Below, one piece after another: positions 1 through 8,136 of a stretch of 64,000 nucleotides of DNA. Below the pieces are notes generated by a model, which saw only the letters and a list, made by a program, of their open reading frames with translations, did no database searches and was not told the origin of the DNA. The DNA is taken from positions 124,001 to 188,000 of the forward strand of contig JAPSLO010000005.1 of NCBI GenBank assembly GCA_031180725.1. The letters run 5' to 3'. This DNA is from Roseomonas sp. (GTDB lineage Bacteria > Pseudomonadota > Alphaproteobacteria > Acetobacterales > Acetobacteraceae). Both the position numbers and the translations under genes were made by a program. The first letter of the stretch is position 1. Every line of letters begins with the position of its first letter.

Positions 1-32
1 CAGCGGTCGGTCACCATCTCCATCGGATCCAT
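1..32 (-). CDS. Possible start of a gene leaving the window (partial)
   Basis: A short open frame starts with ATG at 32 on the minus strand and reads out of the left edge (M-D-P-M-E-M-V-T-D-R). A GGAG lies about 8 bases before the ATG. It follows the Rrf2 gene in the same direction with a 115-base gap, so it could be that regulator's downstream partner. Ten residues are too few to name a family. Alternative ATGs occur at 23 and 17. Bases 33-147 hold nothing else that I recognise. Confidence 0.3.
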   Translation of the reverse strand, partial: MDPMEMVTDR

Positions 33-147
33 GGGCGCGCTCCGGGCCCGGCCGTCGGGGCCGCGGTTGCCAAAGGATGGCAAGCCGGGACCCTGGTCGC
101 CAGATGAAAAACCTTCACCTGAACGCCATTTTCGCGCGTAGTCCGGG

Positions 148-576
148 TCAGCCATGCCGCAACCGGTCCAGCAGGGCCTGGAGCGTGATGTCGCGCAGCC
201 GTGCCTCCATTGCTTGCTCGGCCTCGTCCAGCACACCGCGCAACAGGCCGGGAACGGCGCGGCCAAGCGTTTCCGTGGCGCGCTGCGTGCCGCGGTGCGT
301 CGGCAGCAGCGGCAGGTTGGGGCGACGCATGGCGGCCCAGACATCGGCCAGCGTAATGCTCTCGGCTGGTCGCGCCAGTTCCGCCCCACCCGGGCCCCGG
401 CGCACCCGCACAAGGCCGGCGCGCGCGAGTTGGCCGGCCAGGCGGCGGATCACCACGGGATTGGTTCCGACGCTGTCGGCAATGCGTCCGCTAGTCGCCT
501 GTCCTGCAGGCTCCGTGGCCAGCAATAGCAGAATGTGGATGGCGACGGCGAAGCGCGTAGCGACCATGGCCGTCAT
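148..576 (-). CDS. Rrf2 family transcriptional regulator without Fe-S cysteines
   Basis: A 142-residue protein with the Rrf2 winged-helix layout. The N-terminal helix reads RFAVAIHILLLLA, followed by a helix-turn-helix (SGRIADSVGTNPVVIRRL, about residues 28-45) and the wing LVRVRRGPGGAELARP. A C-terminal dimerisation helix ends the protein. The cysteine trio that ligates a cluster in IscR, NsrR or RirA is absent, so it resembles the YwnA-like branch and probably does not sense through an Fe-S cluster. The open frame extends further upstream, but homology begins at the ATG at 576; a second ATG lies at 567. It is divergent from mmcB with only 79 bases between the starts. Its target is not evident from the sequence. 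Confidence 0.85.
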   Translation of the reverse strand: MTAMVATRFAVAIHILLLLATEPAGQATSGRIADSVGTNPVVIRRLAGQLARAGLVRVRRGPGGAELARPAESITLADVWAAMRRPNLPLLPTHRGTQRATETLGRAVPGLLRGVLDEAEQAMEARLRDITLQALLDRLRHG

Positions 577-633
577 CACGCGGCATAGGCGGCGCGGTTC
601 CTTCGGCCTCCCCCGGAGGATTGACCATTCCAC

Positions 634-648
634 GAACGCAGAGTGAAC
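634..648 (+). promoter_or_regulatory. LexA (SOS) box of mmcB
   Basis: The sequence GAAC-N7-GAAC occupies 634-648, an exact match to the alphaproteobacterial LexA operator (GTTC-N7-GTTC on the other strand). It ends seven bases before the mmcB ATG at 656. A TTGACC at 621-626 could be the -35, with the -10 region (644-649) falling inside the box, so LexA would cover the promoter core. This agrees with known SOS control of mmcB in Caulobacter. Confidence 0.85.
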
Positions 649-655
649 ATGCGAC

Positions 656-1147
656 ATGTCTGCCACGGTTTCGCCAGAAACTAGCCTTCCGCCCGCTGCC
701 CGCACCCTGGCCGTGTGCCGCGCCGCCGCGCGGTTCTGCGGCCTGCGCGGCTGGGCGCCCGTCACCGAGATGCCGCTGCCGAATGGGCGACGGGCTGATA
801 TCCTGGCATTGCTGCCGGACGGTGGCTTTGTCGTCGTGGAGGTGAAGTCCTGCGCCCGCGACTATTTGAGTGACGGCAAATGGCCCGACTATCGGGACTA
901 TTGCGACCGGCTGTATTTCGCCGTGGACTTGGATTTCCCGCAGGAACTGATCCCGGAAGAGGTTGGGCTGCTGGTGGCCGACGGACCCGACGCCGTGCTG
1001 GTGCGCGAGGCGCCGGCCCATCCACTGGCGCCGGCGCGCCGGAGGGCGCTGCTGCACCGCTACGCCGTGACGGCGGCCGGGCGTCTGGCCGCACTGCAGG
1101 ATCCAGTGGGCCTGGCGGAGATGCGGGCAGCGCTGCGCGTGGAGTAG
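656..1147 (+). CDS. mmcB: MmcB family DNA repair protein (PD-(D/E)XK-like)
   Basis: A 163-residue protein of the MmcB family (formerly DUF1052), which in Caulobacter contributes to mitomycin C resistance as part of the SOS response. The nuclease-like core is visible: RRADILAL at about residues 45-52, the strand FVVVEVKSCARDYLSDGKW at about 58-76 (the E-x-K of a PD-(D/E)XK fold), then DYCDRLYFAV. Length is typical. The ATG at 656 lies directly behind the LexA box. If the promoter is 621-649 the transcript would start at or near the ATG and could be leaderless. No other lesion-bypass gene (imuA, imuB, dnaE2) is in the window. The family is confident; the exact biochemical activity of MmcB is inferred from the fold. 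Confidence 0.92.
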   Translation: MSATVSPETSLPPAARTLAVCRAAARFCGLRGWAPVTEMPLPNGRRADILALLPDGGFVVVEVKSCARDYLSDGKWPDYRDYCDRLYFAVDLDFPQELIPEEVGLLVADGPDAVLVREAPAHPLAPARRRALLHRYAVTAAGRLAALQDPVGLAEMRAALRVE

Positions 1148-1177
1148 GTCAGCCCGACACCAGCGGCATCTTCAGGC

Positions 1178-1269
1178 GGAAACGCCAACAGCAAGGCCAG
1201 GAAACGCCAACAGCAAGGCCAGGAAACGCCAACAGCAAGGCCAGGAAACGCCAACAGCAAGGCCAGGAA
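1178..1269. repeat. Four-copy 22-bp tandem repeat
   Basis: Four perfect copies of a 22-base unit (GGAAACGCCAACAGCAAGGC + CA) start at 1178, 1200, 1222 and 1244, followed by a partial GGAA. The array fills the gap between the convergent mmcB and ooxA-like genes. The period is not a multiple of three, so it is unlikely to be coding. It is too short and lacks spacers, so it is not CRISPR. It could be a replication-slippage array or a small binding array. Confidence 0.95.
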
Positions 1270-1337
1270 TCGCCCTGCCCTTCACGTGACGGTTGTGCGG
1301 CGCTTGCACCGCGGACCGCATCACAGGTGGCGTTACC

Positions 1338-2741
1338 TCAATCGGCCTCGCTGCCCGCCCCGGCCAAGGCTTCCTCGCGCGTCAGCCCGGCCAGGGCGCC
1401 CACGGTCATCGGCTTGAAAGGCGCGCGCGGGCGGAAGGCACCAACCTCAGCAATGGAGACGCCGCGCTCCGCCGCGATCACGGCCGCGACGGTGGTGCCG
1501 CACATGCGGCCCTGGCAGGGGCCCATGCCCGTCCGCAGAAAGGCTTTCACCTGGTTCGGGCCGATCGCGCCCAGCCGCGCGGCGGCGCGCACCTCGCCGG
1601 CGGTGATTTCCTCGCACCGGCAGACCAGCGTGCCGTCATCGGGCGGCACCAGCACCTCCGGCGTCGGCGCGTAGAGGCGGTGGAGGAAAGGTCGCAATGC
1701 GAGCGCGGCCCGCTGCGTGCTGCGATGCTGCGCGGCACGGCGGTCGCGCTCGGCCTCGGTGATGCGGCCGAGACGGAAGGCCGCATCCAGCGCAGCCAGG
1801 TGGCCGCTGGCTACCGCGGCTTCCCAGCCGCCAATGCCGCCGCCATCGCCCGCCACGGCAATGCCGGGATGGCTGGTGCCGCCCCAGCCATCCAGCACCG
1901 GACGCCAGCAGAGCTGCGCGGGGTCCCACAGATGCTCCAGGCCCAGCGCCCGCGTGACGTGAGTGGAGGGGATCACGCCCTCATGCAGCAGCAGCGTGGT
2001 GCAGGGCATGGCGCCGCCAAGCCAGCGCACCTCCTGCACCCGGTCATTGCCGAGCGCCTGCAGGCCATGGATGCCGGAAATCACGCGAAGGCCGCGCGCC
2101 CGCGCCTCCCGCATCAGCGCCAGACCCTTCCACAACAGCTTGCGGCCGGACCACAGGCCACCGGTCGCCAGCGCGGTGGCCAGAGGCTTCCTGCACCGCG
2201 TCTCGAGCAGCGTGACCGGCGAGGCGCCGGCGCGCAGCAGTTGCACGGCAATCAGCCAGCAGAGCGGCCCCTGGCCTGCGATCGCCACCGGCCCTTGTGG
2301 CACGACACCTGCCGTCTTCAATAGGATCTGCGCCGCGCCGGCGCTCATCACGCCGGGCAGCGTCCAGCCGGGAATCGGCACAGGCCGTTCCTGCGCGCCG
2401 GTCGCCAGCAGCAAACGAGCGGCCCGCTCCTCCTCGGACCGGCCGCCGCGCAGCACGGAAAGCCGCAGCGTAGCGGCATCTACGTGCCACAGCGTGGTGG
2501 AGGGGTAGTAGGTGATCCCCGGCGCGGCGCGGAATTCCCGCACCAGAGCCACACCCTGTTCCACATAGTCGCCAGCCAGGGCCGGGTCGCCATGGGCGCG
2601 TTCCACATTGCGGAAGATCTGGCCGCCCGGTGCCGGCTGCTCGTCCAACAGCAGCACCGCCAGCCCCAACGAGGCTGCTTCCACCGCTGCCGCCATGCCC
2701 GCCGGGCCGGCACCAACAATGGCCAGGTCCCATGCGGCCAT
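1338..2741 (-). CDS. FAD/NAD(P) oxidoreductase, OoxA/HcnB-like alpha subunit
   Basis: A 467-residue flavoprotein resembling the A subunit of opine oxidase, HcnB of cyanide synthase, and the alpha subunit of D-hydroxyproline dehydrogenase. The N-terminus carries the FAD motif VGAGPAGMAAA (residues 9-19). A second nucleotide motif (VAIAGQGPLCWL) lies near the middle. The C-terminal 80 residues form a BFD-like [2Fe-2S] domain with C-x-C (VCRCEE) and C-x4-C (GPCQGRMCG). In this family the subunit passes electrons from the partner DAO-type flavoprotein onward. Its ATG shares one base with the stop of the [2Fe-2S] gene (TGATG), so translation is probably coupled. The substrate is unknown: an N-alkylated amino acid, imino acid or opine is the family expectation. 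Confidence 0.88.
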   Translation of the reverse strand: MAAWDLAIVGAGPAGMAAAVEAASLGLAVLLLDEQPAPGGQIFRNVERAHGDPALAGDYVEQGVALVREFRAAPGITYYPSTTLWHVDAATLRLSVLRGGRSEEERAARLLLATGAQERPVPIPGWTLPGVMSAGAAQILLKTAGVVPQGPVAIAGQGPLCWLIAVQLLRAGASPVTLLETRCRKPLATALATGGLWSGRKLLWKGLALMREARARGLRVISGIHGLQALGNDRVQEVRWLGGAMPCTTLLLHEGVIPSTHVTRALGLEHLWDPAQLCWRPVLDGWGGTSHPGIAVAGDGGGIGGWEAAVASGHLAALDAAFRLGRITEAERDRRAAQHRSTQRAALALRPFLHRLYAPTPEVLVPPDDGTLVCRCEEITAGEVRAAARLGAIGPNQVKAFLRTGMGPCQGRMCGTTVAAVIAAERGVSIAEVGAFRPRAPFKPMTVGALAGLTREEALAGAGSEAD

Positions 2742-3040
2742 CAGCGCGGCTCCACGGCGCGAGCCCCGCGCTGCGGCGCGATGCGCATGCCGGCTTCCAC
2801 CGTCACCATGCAGGCCTGGCGGTTCGGCACGCCATTGATCTCCGCCAGGCAGTCGAAGCAGACGCCCATCATGCAGTAGGGCAGACGCGGCGCCCCGGTG
2901 ATCGGGGTGCTGCGCAGCGCCGGCAGGCCGGCCATCAGCACCGCCGCAGCGGCCGAGGCACCTTCGGGCACCAGAACTGGCGTGCCATCCACCAGCACCT
3001 CCACATGGGCAGGGCGCGCCTCAGGCCGTGACATGTACAT
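2741..3040 (-). CDS. Small [2Fe-2S]-binding subunit, OoxC/HcnA-like
   Basis: A 99-residue plant-ferredoxin-type protein with the cluster ligand pattern C-x4-C-x2-C-x12-C in YCMMGVCFDCLAEINGV and the following QAC. This is the third subunit of the OoxABC/HcnABC-type membrane-associated oxidoreductases, where it bridges the two flavoproteins. The gene overlaps the end of the upstream DAO gene and the start of the downstream FAD gene, giving the order B-C-A. Starts at TTG 3046, ATG 3040 or ATG 3034 are all in frame and none has a clear ribosome site. ATG 3040 is chosen, giving about 20 bases of overlap with the upstream gene. Confidence 0.85.
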   Translation of the reverse strand: MYMSRPEARPAHVEVLVDGTPVLVPEGASAAAAVLMAGLPALRSTPITGAPRLPYCMMGVCFDCLAEINGVPNRQACMVTVEAGMRIAPQRGARAVEPR

Positions 3041-4172
3041 GGGCAAACCGGTCCGCGCTGAAGGGAAGAAGCTCCGGGGCGAGTTCCCCGGCGGCGATCA
3101 TCGGCGCCAGTAACCGCATATGGGCCGCGGCCAGCGTCACGCCGGAATGGCAATTCGCCAGGAAAGCGCCGGGAAAGCTCCGGGACTGGTCGTAGATCGG
3201 TAAGCCATCGGCCGACATGACGCGCAGCGCCGACCAGGCGCGCACTATGTTGAGGTCGGCGATCCAGGGAAAGGAGAGCACGGCCCGCCGCGCCATGTCG
3301 CGCATGATCCCGGGCGTCTGGGTCAGGCTGTCGAAGCCTGCATCCTCCTTGCTCTCGCCGATCAGCAGGCTGCCCTCGGCGGTCTGGCGGATGTTGACGA
3401 TGGGCATGGGCAGAAGGGGGCGGGCGCGTTCCGTGACCAGCACCTGGCCGCGTTCCGGCCGCACCGGCGCGGAGAGCCCCACCAGCGGCGCCAGCGTGGC
3501 ATTGCCCAGCCCGGCCGCCAGCACCAGCCGCGGTGCACTGGCCTGTACATCCCCCGCCGTCACCCGAAACTCGTTCCGCATGGCGTGTAGAGATTGCACC
3601 GCGGCATGTGGGTGGTAGCTGCCGCCCAGGTCCCGGAAGGCCCGATGCAGCGCATGCAGCAGCACCAGCGCACCGACATGGCCGTCATAGGGCGTCCAGC
3701 TTGCCCCGATTACGGCAGGCCCGATGCTCGGCAGCTGCGCGGCCACTTCCTCCCGCGTCAGCATGCGATATTCGAAGCCGAGATTGCCGGCCTCGCGGCG
3801 CATCTGCTCCATCCGTGCGGCGCGTTCGGCGAATTCCTGGTCCGACAGGCAGAAAGTCATGCCGCCGGGCTGGGCCAGGGCCGTGTCCAGGCCGGTGCGG
3901 GCCTCCAGGCTGCGTGCCAGATCCGGCCAGGCCGCCGCGGAACGGCGCGTCCAACGATGGTAGTGCGGGGCGCCGAGGCCCTTGGACTGCACCCAGACCA
4001 GTCCGAAATTGCCACGGCTGGCACGATTGGCCGTATCGCCTTCGTCCAGCAGCCGGGTCTTCAGCCCCTGTTCCGCCAGGCCGCAGGCGATGGCTGTGCC
4101 GACCAGCCCCCCGCCAATCACGATGGCATCGCAGGATGCGCCGGCCCTGCTGCCCATGGGTGGTGGTATCAT
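3021..4172 (-). CDS. FAD-dependent DAO-type oxidoreductase, OoxB/HcnC-like beta subunit
   Basis: A 383-residue D-amino-acid-oxidase/glycine-oxidase superfamily protein. The FAD-binding motif AIVIGGGLVGTAIACGLAEQ sits at residues 16-35, and the typical C-terminal FAD strand near residue 325 is followed by GVTLAAAHMRLLAP. It is the substrate-oxidising subunit of three-component opine oxidase, cyanide synthase or D-hydroxyproline dehydrogenase type enzymes. It is first in a B-C-A operon running leftward to 1338. No signal peptide is seen; the complex is expected on the cytoplasmic face of the membrane. Its start faces a TctC gene across 285 bases, suggesting joint use in uptake and oxidation of one substrate. 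Which amine is oxidised cannot be read from the sequence. Confidence 0.87.
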   Translation of the reverse strand: MIPPPMGSRAGASCDAIVIGGGLVGTAIACGLAEQGLKTRLLDEGDTANRASRGNFGLVWVQSKGLGAPHYHRWTRRSAAAWPDLARSLEARTGLDTALAQPGGMTFCLSDQEFAERAARMEQMRREAGNLGFEYRMLTREEVAAQLPSIGPAVIGASWTPYDGHVGALVLLHALHRAFRDLGGSYHPHAAVQSLHAMRNEFRVTAGDVQASAPRLVLAAGLGNATLAPLVGLSAPVRPERGQVLVTERARPLLPMPIVNIRQTAEGSLLIGESKEDAGFDSLTQTPGIMRDMARRAVLSFPWIADLNIVRAWSALRVMSADGLPIYDQSRSFPGAFLANCHSGVTLAAAHMRLLAPMIAAGELAPELLPFSADRFAHVHVTA

Positions 4173-4456
4173 GCTGCCAGTCTAGCGCCCCCTGCGCCGA
4201 CGGAGGAATTGGCCCTCCTCCCGCGGAGCCGCCCCGATGTGATCCGCCCTGGCGAGACTGCCTCTGGATGCCGGTGAACCGAACGGTTACGAGTCCAAAG
4301 GCGGCCCTGCGAGGCCCGCATCAAGAAGGGGGAGGCGTCATGGCCCACGGAACTGCCGTGGCCTGCGTGACATGCGGCGCCGCGTCCGTCCGCGCCGTCG
4401 CGGCCTCCTCGCTCCGCTCTGCCGAAGCCTGAGCCAGCCCGAGGAGAACGGCTCCC

Positions 4457-5428
4457 ATGCAACGTCGCCATCTGCTGACCCTGGCCGCCGCGGCGCCAGC
4501 CGTCTTGGCCGCGCCCGCGCTGCGCGCGCAGGACTTCGCCGGGCCACTGCGCATCGTGGTGCCATTCCCGCCTGGTGGCACCAGCGACATCCTGGCCCGG
4601 CTGATGGCGCCAGCGCTACAGGCGCGACTTGGTCAGAATGTCGTGGTGGAGAACCGCCCCGGCGCCGGCGGCAATATCGGCGCGGATTCGGTGGCGAAGA
4701 GCCGCCCGGACGGCACCAGCCTGCTGCTTTTGGACGTCTCGGCCCTGGCGACGAATCCCTTCCTCTATGCGCGCATGCCCTTCGACACGCAGCGCGACCT
4801 GGCGCCGGTGCAGATGGTGATCTACGCGCCCTACATCCTGGCGGTGAACAATCAGCTTCCCGTTCAGGACGCGGCCGGGCTGGTGGAGTGGGTGAAGCGG
4901 AATCCCGGCAAGCTGAATTTCGGCCATTCGGGCATCGGCACCATCACCCATATCGTCGGCCTGTCCCTGGCCAGTCACTGGCAATCTGAGATCACCACTG
5001 TGCCCTATCGCGGCGGCGCGCCGGCATTGCTGGCCCTGGTCTCGAACGAGGCGAACGCCACGGTACAGGGCGCGACGCAGTCCATGCCGTATGTGCTCAA
5101 CGGCCAGATGCGCGGCATTGCCGTCACCGGCCAGCAGCGCCTGCCGCAGCTTCCAAATCTGCCCACCTTCCGCGAATTGGGCTGGCCGGTCCCGGACAGC
5201 GGCACCTGGCAGGGCATCCTGGTGCAGGGGCAGACGCCGCCCGCCATCATCGCGCGCCTGGAAAGGGAGATCGCCGCTGTGCTGGCCGAATCCGCCATCA
5301 GTGCCCGCATCAAGGAATTGGGCGGCGAGATCGTGGCCGATGGCGCGGAGGCCTTCCGCAGGCGGCTGGCGGAACAGACCGCCAGCTACAGCCAGATCAT
5401 CCGCGCCAACAACCTGCGGATCGAGTAG
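4457..5428 (+). CDS. TctC/Bug-family periplasmic binding protein 1
   Basis: A 323-residue extracytoplasmic solute receptor of the tripartite tricarboxylate transporter (Bug) family. An N-terminal RRHLLTLAAAAPAVLAAPA leader with twin arginines and an AQD cleavage area points to Tat or Sec export. Family marks follow in order: IVVPFPPGGTSDILAR (about 34-49), VVENRPGAGGNIGAD, the substrate-loop segment NFGHSGIGTITH, and VPYRGGAPALLAL. Neither TctA nor TctB, the membrane partners, is in the window. It is divergent to the OoxBCA-like oxidase. The leader includes a GAGGAG ribosome site about 7 bases before the ATG. The ligand is unknown; members bind carboxylates, amino acids or aromatic acids. Confidence 0.93.
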   Translation: MQRRHLLTLAAAAPAVLAAPALRAQDFAGPLRIVVPFPPGGTSDILARLMAPALQARLGQNVVVENRPGAGGNIGADSVAKSRPDGTSLLLLDVSALATNPFLYARMPFDTQRDLAPVQMVIYAPYILAVNNQLPVQDAAGLVEWVKRNPGKLNFGHSGIGTITHIVGLSLASHWQSEITTVPYRGGAPALLALVSNEANATVQGATQSMPYVLNGQMRGIAVTGQQRLPQLPNLPTFRELGWPVPDSGTWQGILVQGQTPPAIIARLEREIAAVLAESAISARIKELGGEIVADGAEAFRRRLAEQTASYSQIIRANNLRIE

Positions 5429-5441
5429 GCGGCAGGCGGAA

Positions 5442-5475
5442 GGGCGTGGCGCCCTGCGGCGGCGGCGCCACGCCC
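5442..5475 (+). terminator. GC-rich terminator hairpin after TctC 1
   Basis: A perfect 12-bp stem (GGGCGTGGCGCC at 5442-5453 with its complement at 5464-5475) and a 10-base loop, 14 bases past the stop codon. There is no clear T-run, as is common in such GC-rich genomes. Confidence 0.7.
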
Positions 5476-5581
5476 CGTCAGAATTCTCGCGCCAGTGGCG
5501 AAAACGCGCGCCGCCCCCGTTGCCGATGAGTAACTTTTGGTTAAAGGGTCAACTTGTTGTTCAAAATGCCGGAACCGCGCC

Positions 5582-8032
5582 ATGTGTCTTGCTTGCGCCA
5601 CGCTCACTCTCTCATCCGCCGATGCCGCCACCTTCCACGCTGCCGAGGGAATGCAGGCGACCACCGCGAGCGGTGCAGGCTGGACCTATGCTGGCAGTTC
5701 GGGCCAGCCCAATGTCGATAGCATCCTGATCGGCACCCGCTGGGATACCGACGTCCTGACCTGGGGCGTGCCGGACACGCAGGCGGAATGGGGCACCGGC
5801 TATCCATCCGAGCCGAACGCCGGCCCCTTCGTCACCCCGACCGATTTTTTCCGTGGCGCGGCCGAACTCGTCATCACCGGCACGACGACCGTAGCTGGTG
5901 TGCCGCAGCGAGTTCTCACTTCGCTAGCTGAGATCATCCCCATCACCTTCCTGCGGGCCGAGGATCCCGGCCAAGCCGATCTGCGCGGCGGCATCGTGGA
6001 ATCCGCCGAATACGGCGGCATCGCTTCGCCGCCGGGCAACATCCTGGCTGGAACGCTCTTTGGGAGCGGCGGGAAGGACGGTGACTTCTGGATCAACTAC
6101 ACCGGCGTCGGCCTCCCGCGCCCCGATGCGATGCTGCCGGGCTCCTTTGCCTGGAGCACCATGATCCACGAACTGGGCCATGCGATGGGCCTGGCGCATT
6201 CCTTCGATGGTCCCTGGTATGGCTACATCGACCAGGTGACCATCGAGGGCGCGCTCAATGGCATCGAGCACACCATGATGGCCTATAATTCGACGCCCGC
6301 CCGGCCCAACACCATCGCCGAGGCTTGGAGCAATCCGCAGACCCTGATGCGCTACGACATCGCGGCGCTGCAGCACCTGTACGGCGCCAACTTCGCCACG
6401 CGCGGCGGCAACACCACCTACGCCTTCCGCCCGGACAGCAGCGTGGTGCTGGTGGATGGCCTTGCTTACGGTGGCGCCGGTGAGAACCGCATCCTGCTGA
6501 CGCTCTGGGACGGCGGCGGGACGGACACCTACGATGCTTCCGCCTATGTCAACGGCGTCTCGATCGACCTGCGGCCCGGCGAGGGCTCGGTGCTGTCGCC
6601 GGACCAACTCGGCATCATGTCGCCTGCCGGCGTCGACGCCCAGGGCAACCCGCTGGATGCGGTGATGGCCGAAGCGAATGTGTGGAACGCCTTCCTGTAT
6701 CAGGGCGACCTTCGATCCCTCATCGAGAACGCGCTGGGCGGCAGCGGCGACGACCGCCTGCGCGGCAACCAGGCCGCCAACCGGCTGGAGGGTAGCGATG
6801 GCACCGACACGCTGATCGGTGAGGCTGGCAACGACTCGCTGCTCGGCGGCACAGGCGCCGACAGCCTGATCGGCGGCGCTGGCAACGACAGCTATTGGGT
6901 GGACAGCCGCGAGGACAAAATCCTGGAGGAAACCGGTGGCGGCCGTGACCGGGTACTGACCAACCTGTCCTGGAAACTGGGCGTGGAGCTCGAGGACCTG
7001 ACGCTGCTGGACCGTGCCCGGAAGGGCCTGGGCAATGGGCTCGGGAACCAACTGCAGGGCAATGATCGCGCCAACCTGCTTTCCGGCGGCGCCGGCAACG
7101 ACCTGCTTCTGGGACTGGCCGGTAACGACCTGCTGCGGGGCGGCACCGGAAACGATGTGCTCGACGGCGGCGATGGCCGGGACCAGCTTTACGGCGGTAC
7201 CGGCAACGAGGTGATGGTGGGTGACGCCGGCGCCGACATGCTCTGGGGCGAGGATGGTGAGGATGCCCTGAACGGTGGCGCGGGCGCCGATACGCTTTGG
7301 GGAGGCGCGGATGACGACCGCATCCTGGGCGGAACGGAACGCGACCTGCTGATGGGCGAAGAAGGCGACGACTCGCTGGAAGGCGGGAGCGGGGACGACT
7401 GGCTGGATGGCGGACGCGGCGCGGACACGCTGTCTGGTCAGGACGGTGATGACGCGGTTTTCGGCGGTGACGGCAACGACCTCCTGCGGGGGAACGAAGG
7501 CAGGGATGCGCTTTCGGGCGGCAGTGGCGCCGATACGCTTGCTGGTGACGAGGACCATGACGCGCTGCTGGGCGGGGCGGGCCGCGATCTGCTGGGAGGC
7601 GGCAAGGGGAACGACACGCTGCTTGGCGGCACCGGCCGGGATCACCTCGCCGGGGAGGCAGGCGCCGACTCACTTTCCGGTGGCGCGGGCAACGATCTGC
7701 TGCAGGGCGGGGCGGGCCGTGACACCCTCGATGGTGGCGCCGGCCTCGATACACTGGTCGGCGGGGCCGGCGCGGACAGCTTTCTCTTCGACTTCCTGAC
7801 GGACGCACAAGCGCGACTCCAGGATTTCCAGGCCGACGAGGACCTGCTGATCCTTATCGGGCTCGGCCCCCTCGTCGATGAGATGGCGGAGCTGCTGGCG
7901 CTGGTCTCCTTCCAGGGCGACGACCTGCTGATCAGCGGCAGCGGCCTCGCCGGTACCCTGGTCATCGCCGGGCTGGACACGGAGACGCTGGAGTCCAGTC
8001 ACATCGTCTTCCGGGACACCGTCATCGCATAG
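5582..8032 (+). CDS. Serralysin-like RTX zinc metalloprotease
   Basis: An 816-residue secreted metzincin. The N-terminal 300 residues form an M10-type peptidase with the zinc motif HELGHAMGLAH (residues 196-206) and the Met-turn region HTMMAYNS about 50 residues later. Then comes LMRYDIAALQHLYGAN, which is highly typical of serralysins. From about residue 385 to 750 nearly thirty GGxGxDxLx nonapeptides form calcium-binding RTX rolls. They are interrupted by a linker (SYWVDSREDKILEE) resembling RTX-adjacent beta units. The non-repetitive C-terminus should contain the type I secretion signal. No type I ABC/HlyD genes lie nearby. The frame runs upstream to a TTG at 5537, but the ATG at 5582 begins a sensible N-terminus. 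An AT-rich stretch at 5531-5567 probably carries the promoter. Distal secretion genes must exist if it is exported. Confidence 0.92.
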   Translation: MCLACATLTLSSADAATFHAAEGMQATTASGAGWTYAGSSGQPNVDSILIGTRWDTDVLTWGVPDTQAEWGTGYPSEPNAGPFVTPTDFFRGAAELVITGTTTVAGVPQRVLTSLAEIIPITFLRAEDPGQADLRGGIVESAEYGGIASPPGNILAGTLFGSGGKDGDFWINYTGVGLPRPDAMLPGSFAWSTMIHELGHAMGLAHSFDGPWYGYIDQVTIEGALNGIEHTMMAYNSTPARPNTIAEAWSNPQTLMRYDIAALQHLYGANFATRGGNTTYAFRPDSSVVLVDGLAYGGAGENRILLTLWDGGGTDTYDASAYVNGVSIDLRPGEGSVLSPDQLGIMSPAGVDAQGNPLDAVMAEANVWNAFLYQGDLRSLIENALGGSGDDRLRGNQAANRLEGSDGTDTLIGEAGNDSLLGGTGADSLIGGAGNDSYWVDSREDKILEETGGGRDRVLTNLSWKLGVELEDLTLLDRARKGLGNGLGNQLQGNDRANLLSGGAGNDLLLGLAGNDLLRGGTGNDVLDGGDGRDQLYGGTGNEVMVGDAGADMLWGEDGEDALNGGAGADTLWGGADDDRILGGTERDLLMGEEGDDSLEGGSGDDWLDGGRGADTLSGQDGDDAVFGGDGNDLLRGNEGRDALSGGSGADTLAGDEDHDALLGGAGRDLLGGGKGNDTLLGGTGRDHLAGEAGADSLSGGAGNDLLQGGAGRDTLDGGAGLDTLVGGAGADSFLFDFLTDAQARLQDFQADEDLLILIGLGPLVDEMAELLALVSFQGDDLLISGSGLAGTLVIAGLDTETLESSHIVFRDTVIA

Positions 8033-8042
8033 CGAGCCCACT

Positions 8043-8083
8043 CCGGTCTCGGGCCAGGGTCCTGCCCTGGCCCGGCAGACCGG
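8043..8083. terminator. Bidirectional terminator between RTX protease and TctC 2
   Basis: A long two-part stem: CCGGTCT (8043-8049) pairs with 8077-8083, and an inner perfect 9-bp stem GGGCCAGGG (8051-8059) pairs with 8065-8073 around the loop TCCTG. A second perfect hairpin, ATGCCC-GTCA-GGGCAT, follows at 8085-8100. The genes on either side converge, so it can serve both. Confidence 0.85.
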
Positions 8084-8136
8084 CATGCCCGTCAGGGCAT
8101 TGGCTTCAGCCCCATCCGGCCCCGCGCAGCACGCGT

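Noticed and set aside
1178-1269. Possible CRISPR array
   Set aside because: The 22-base copies are directly adjacent without spacers and there are no cas genes.
5924-7645. Long open frame antisense to the RTX protease
   Set aside because: It mirrors the RTX codon periodicity (repeating V-A-A-Q-R) and has no start signal of its own.
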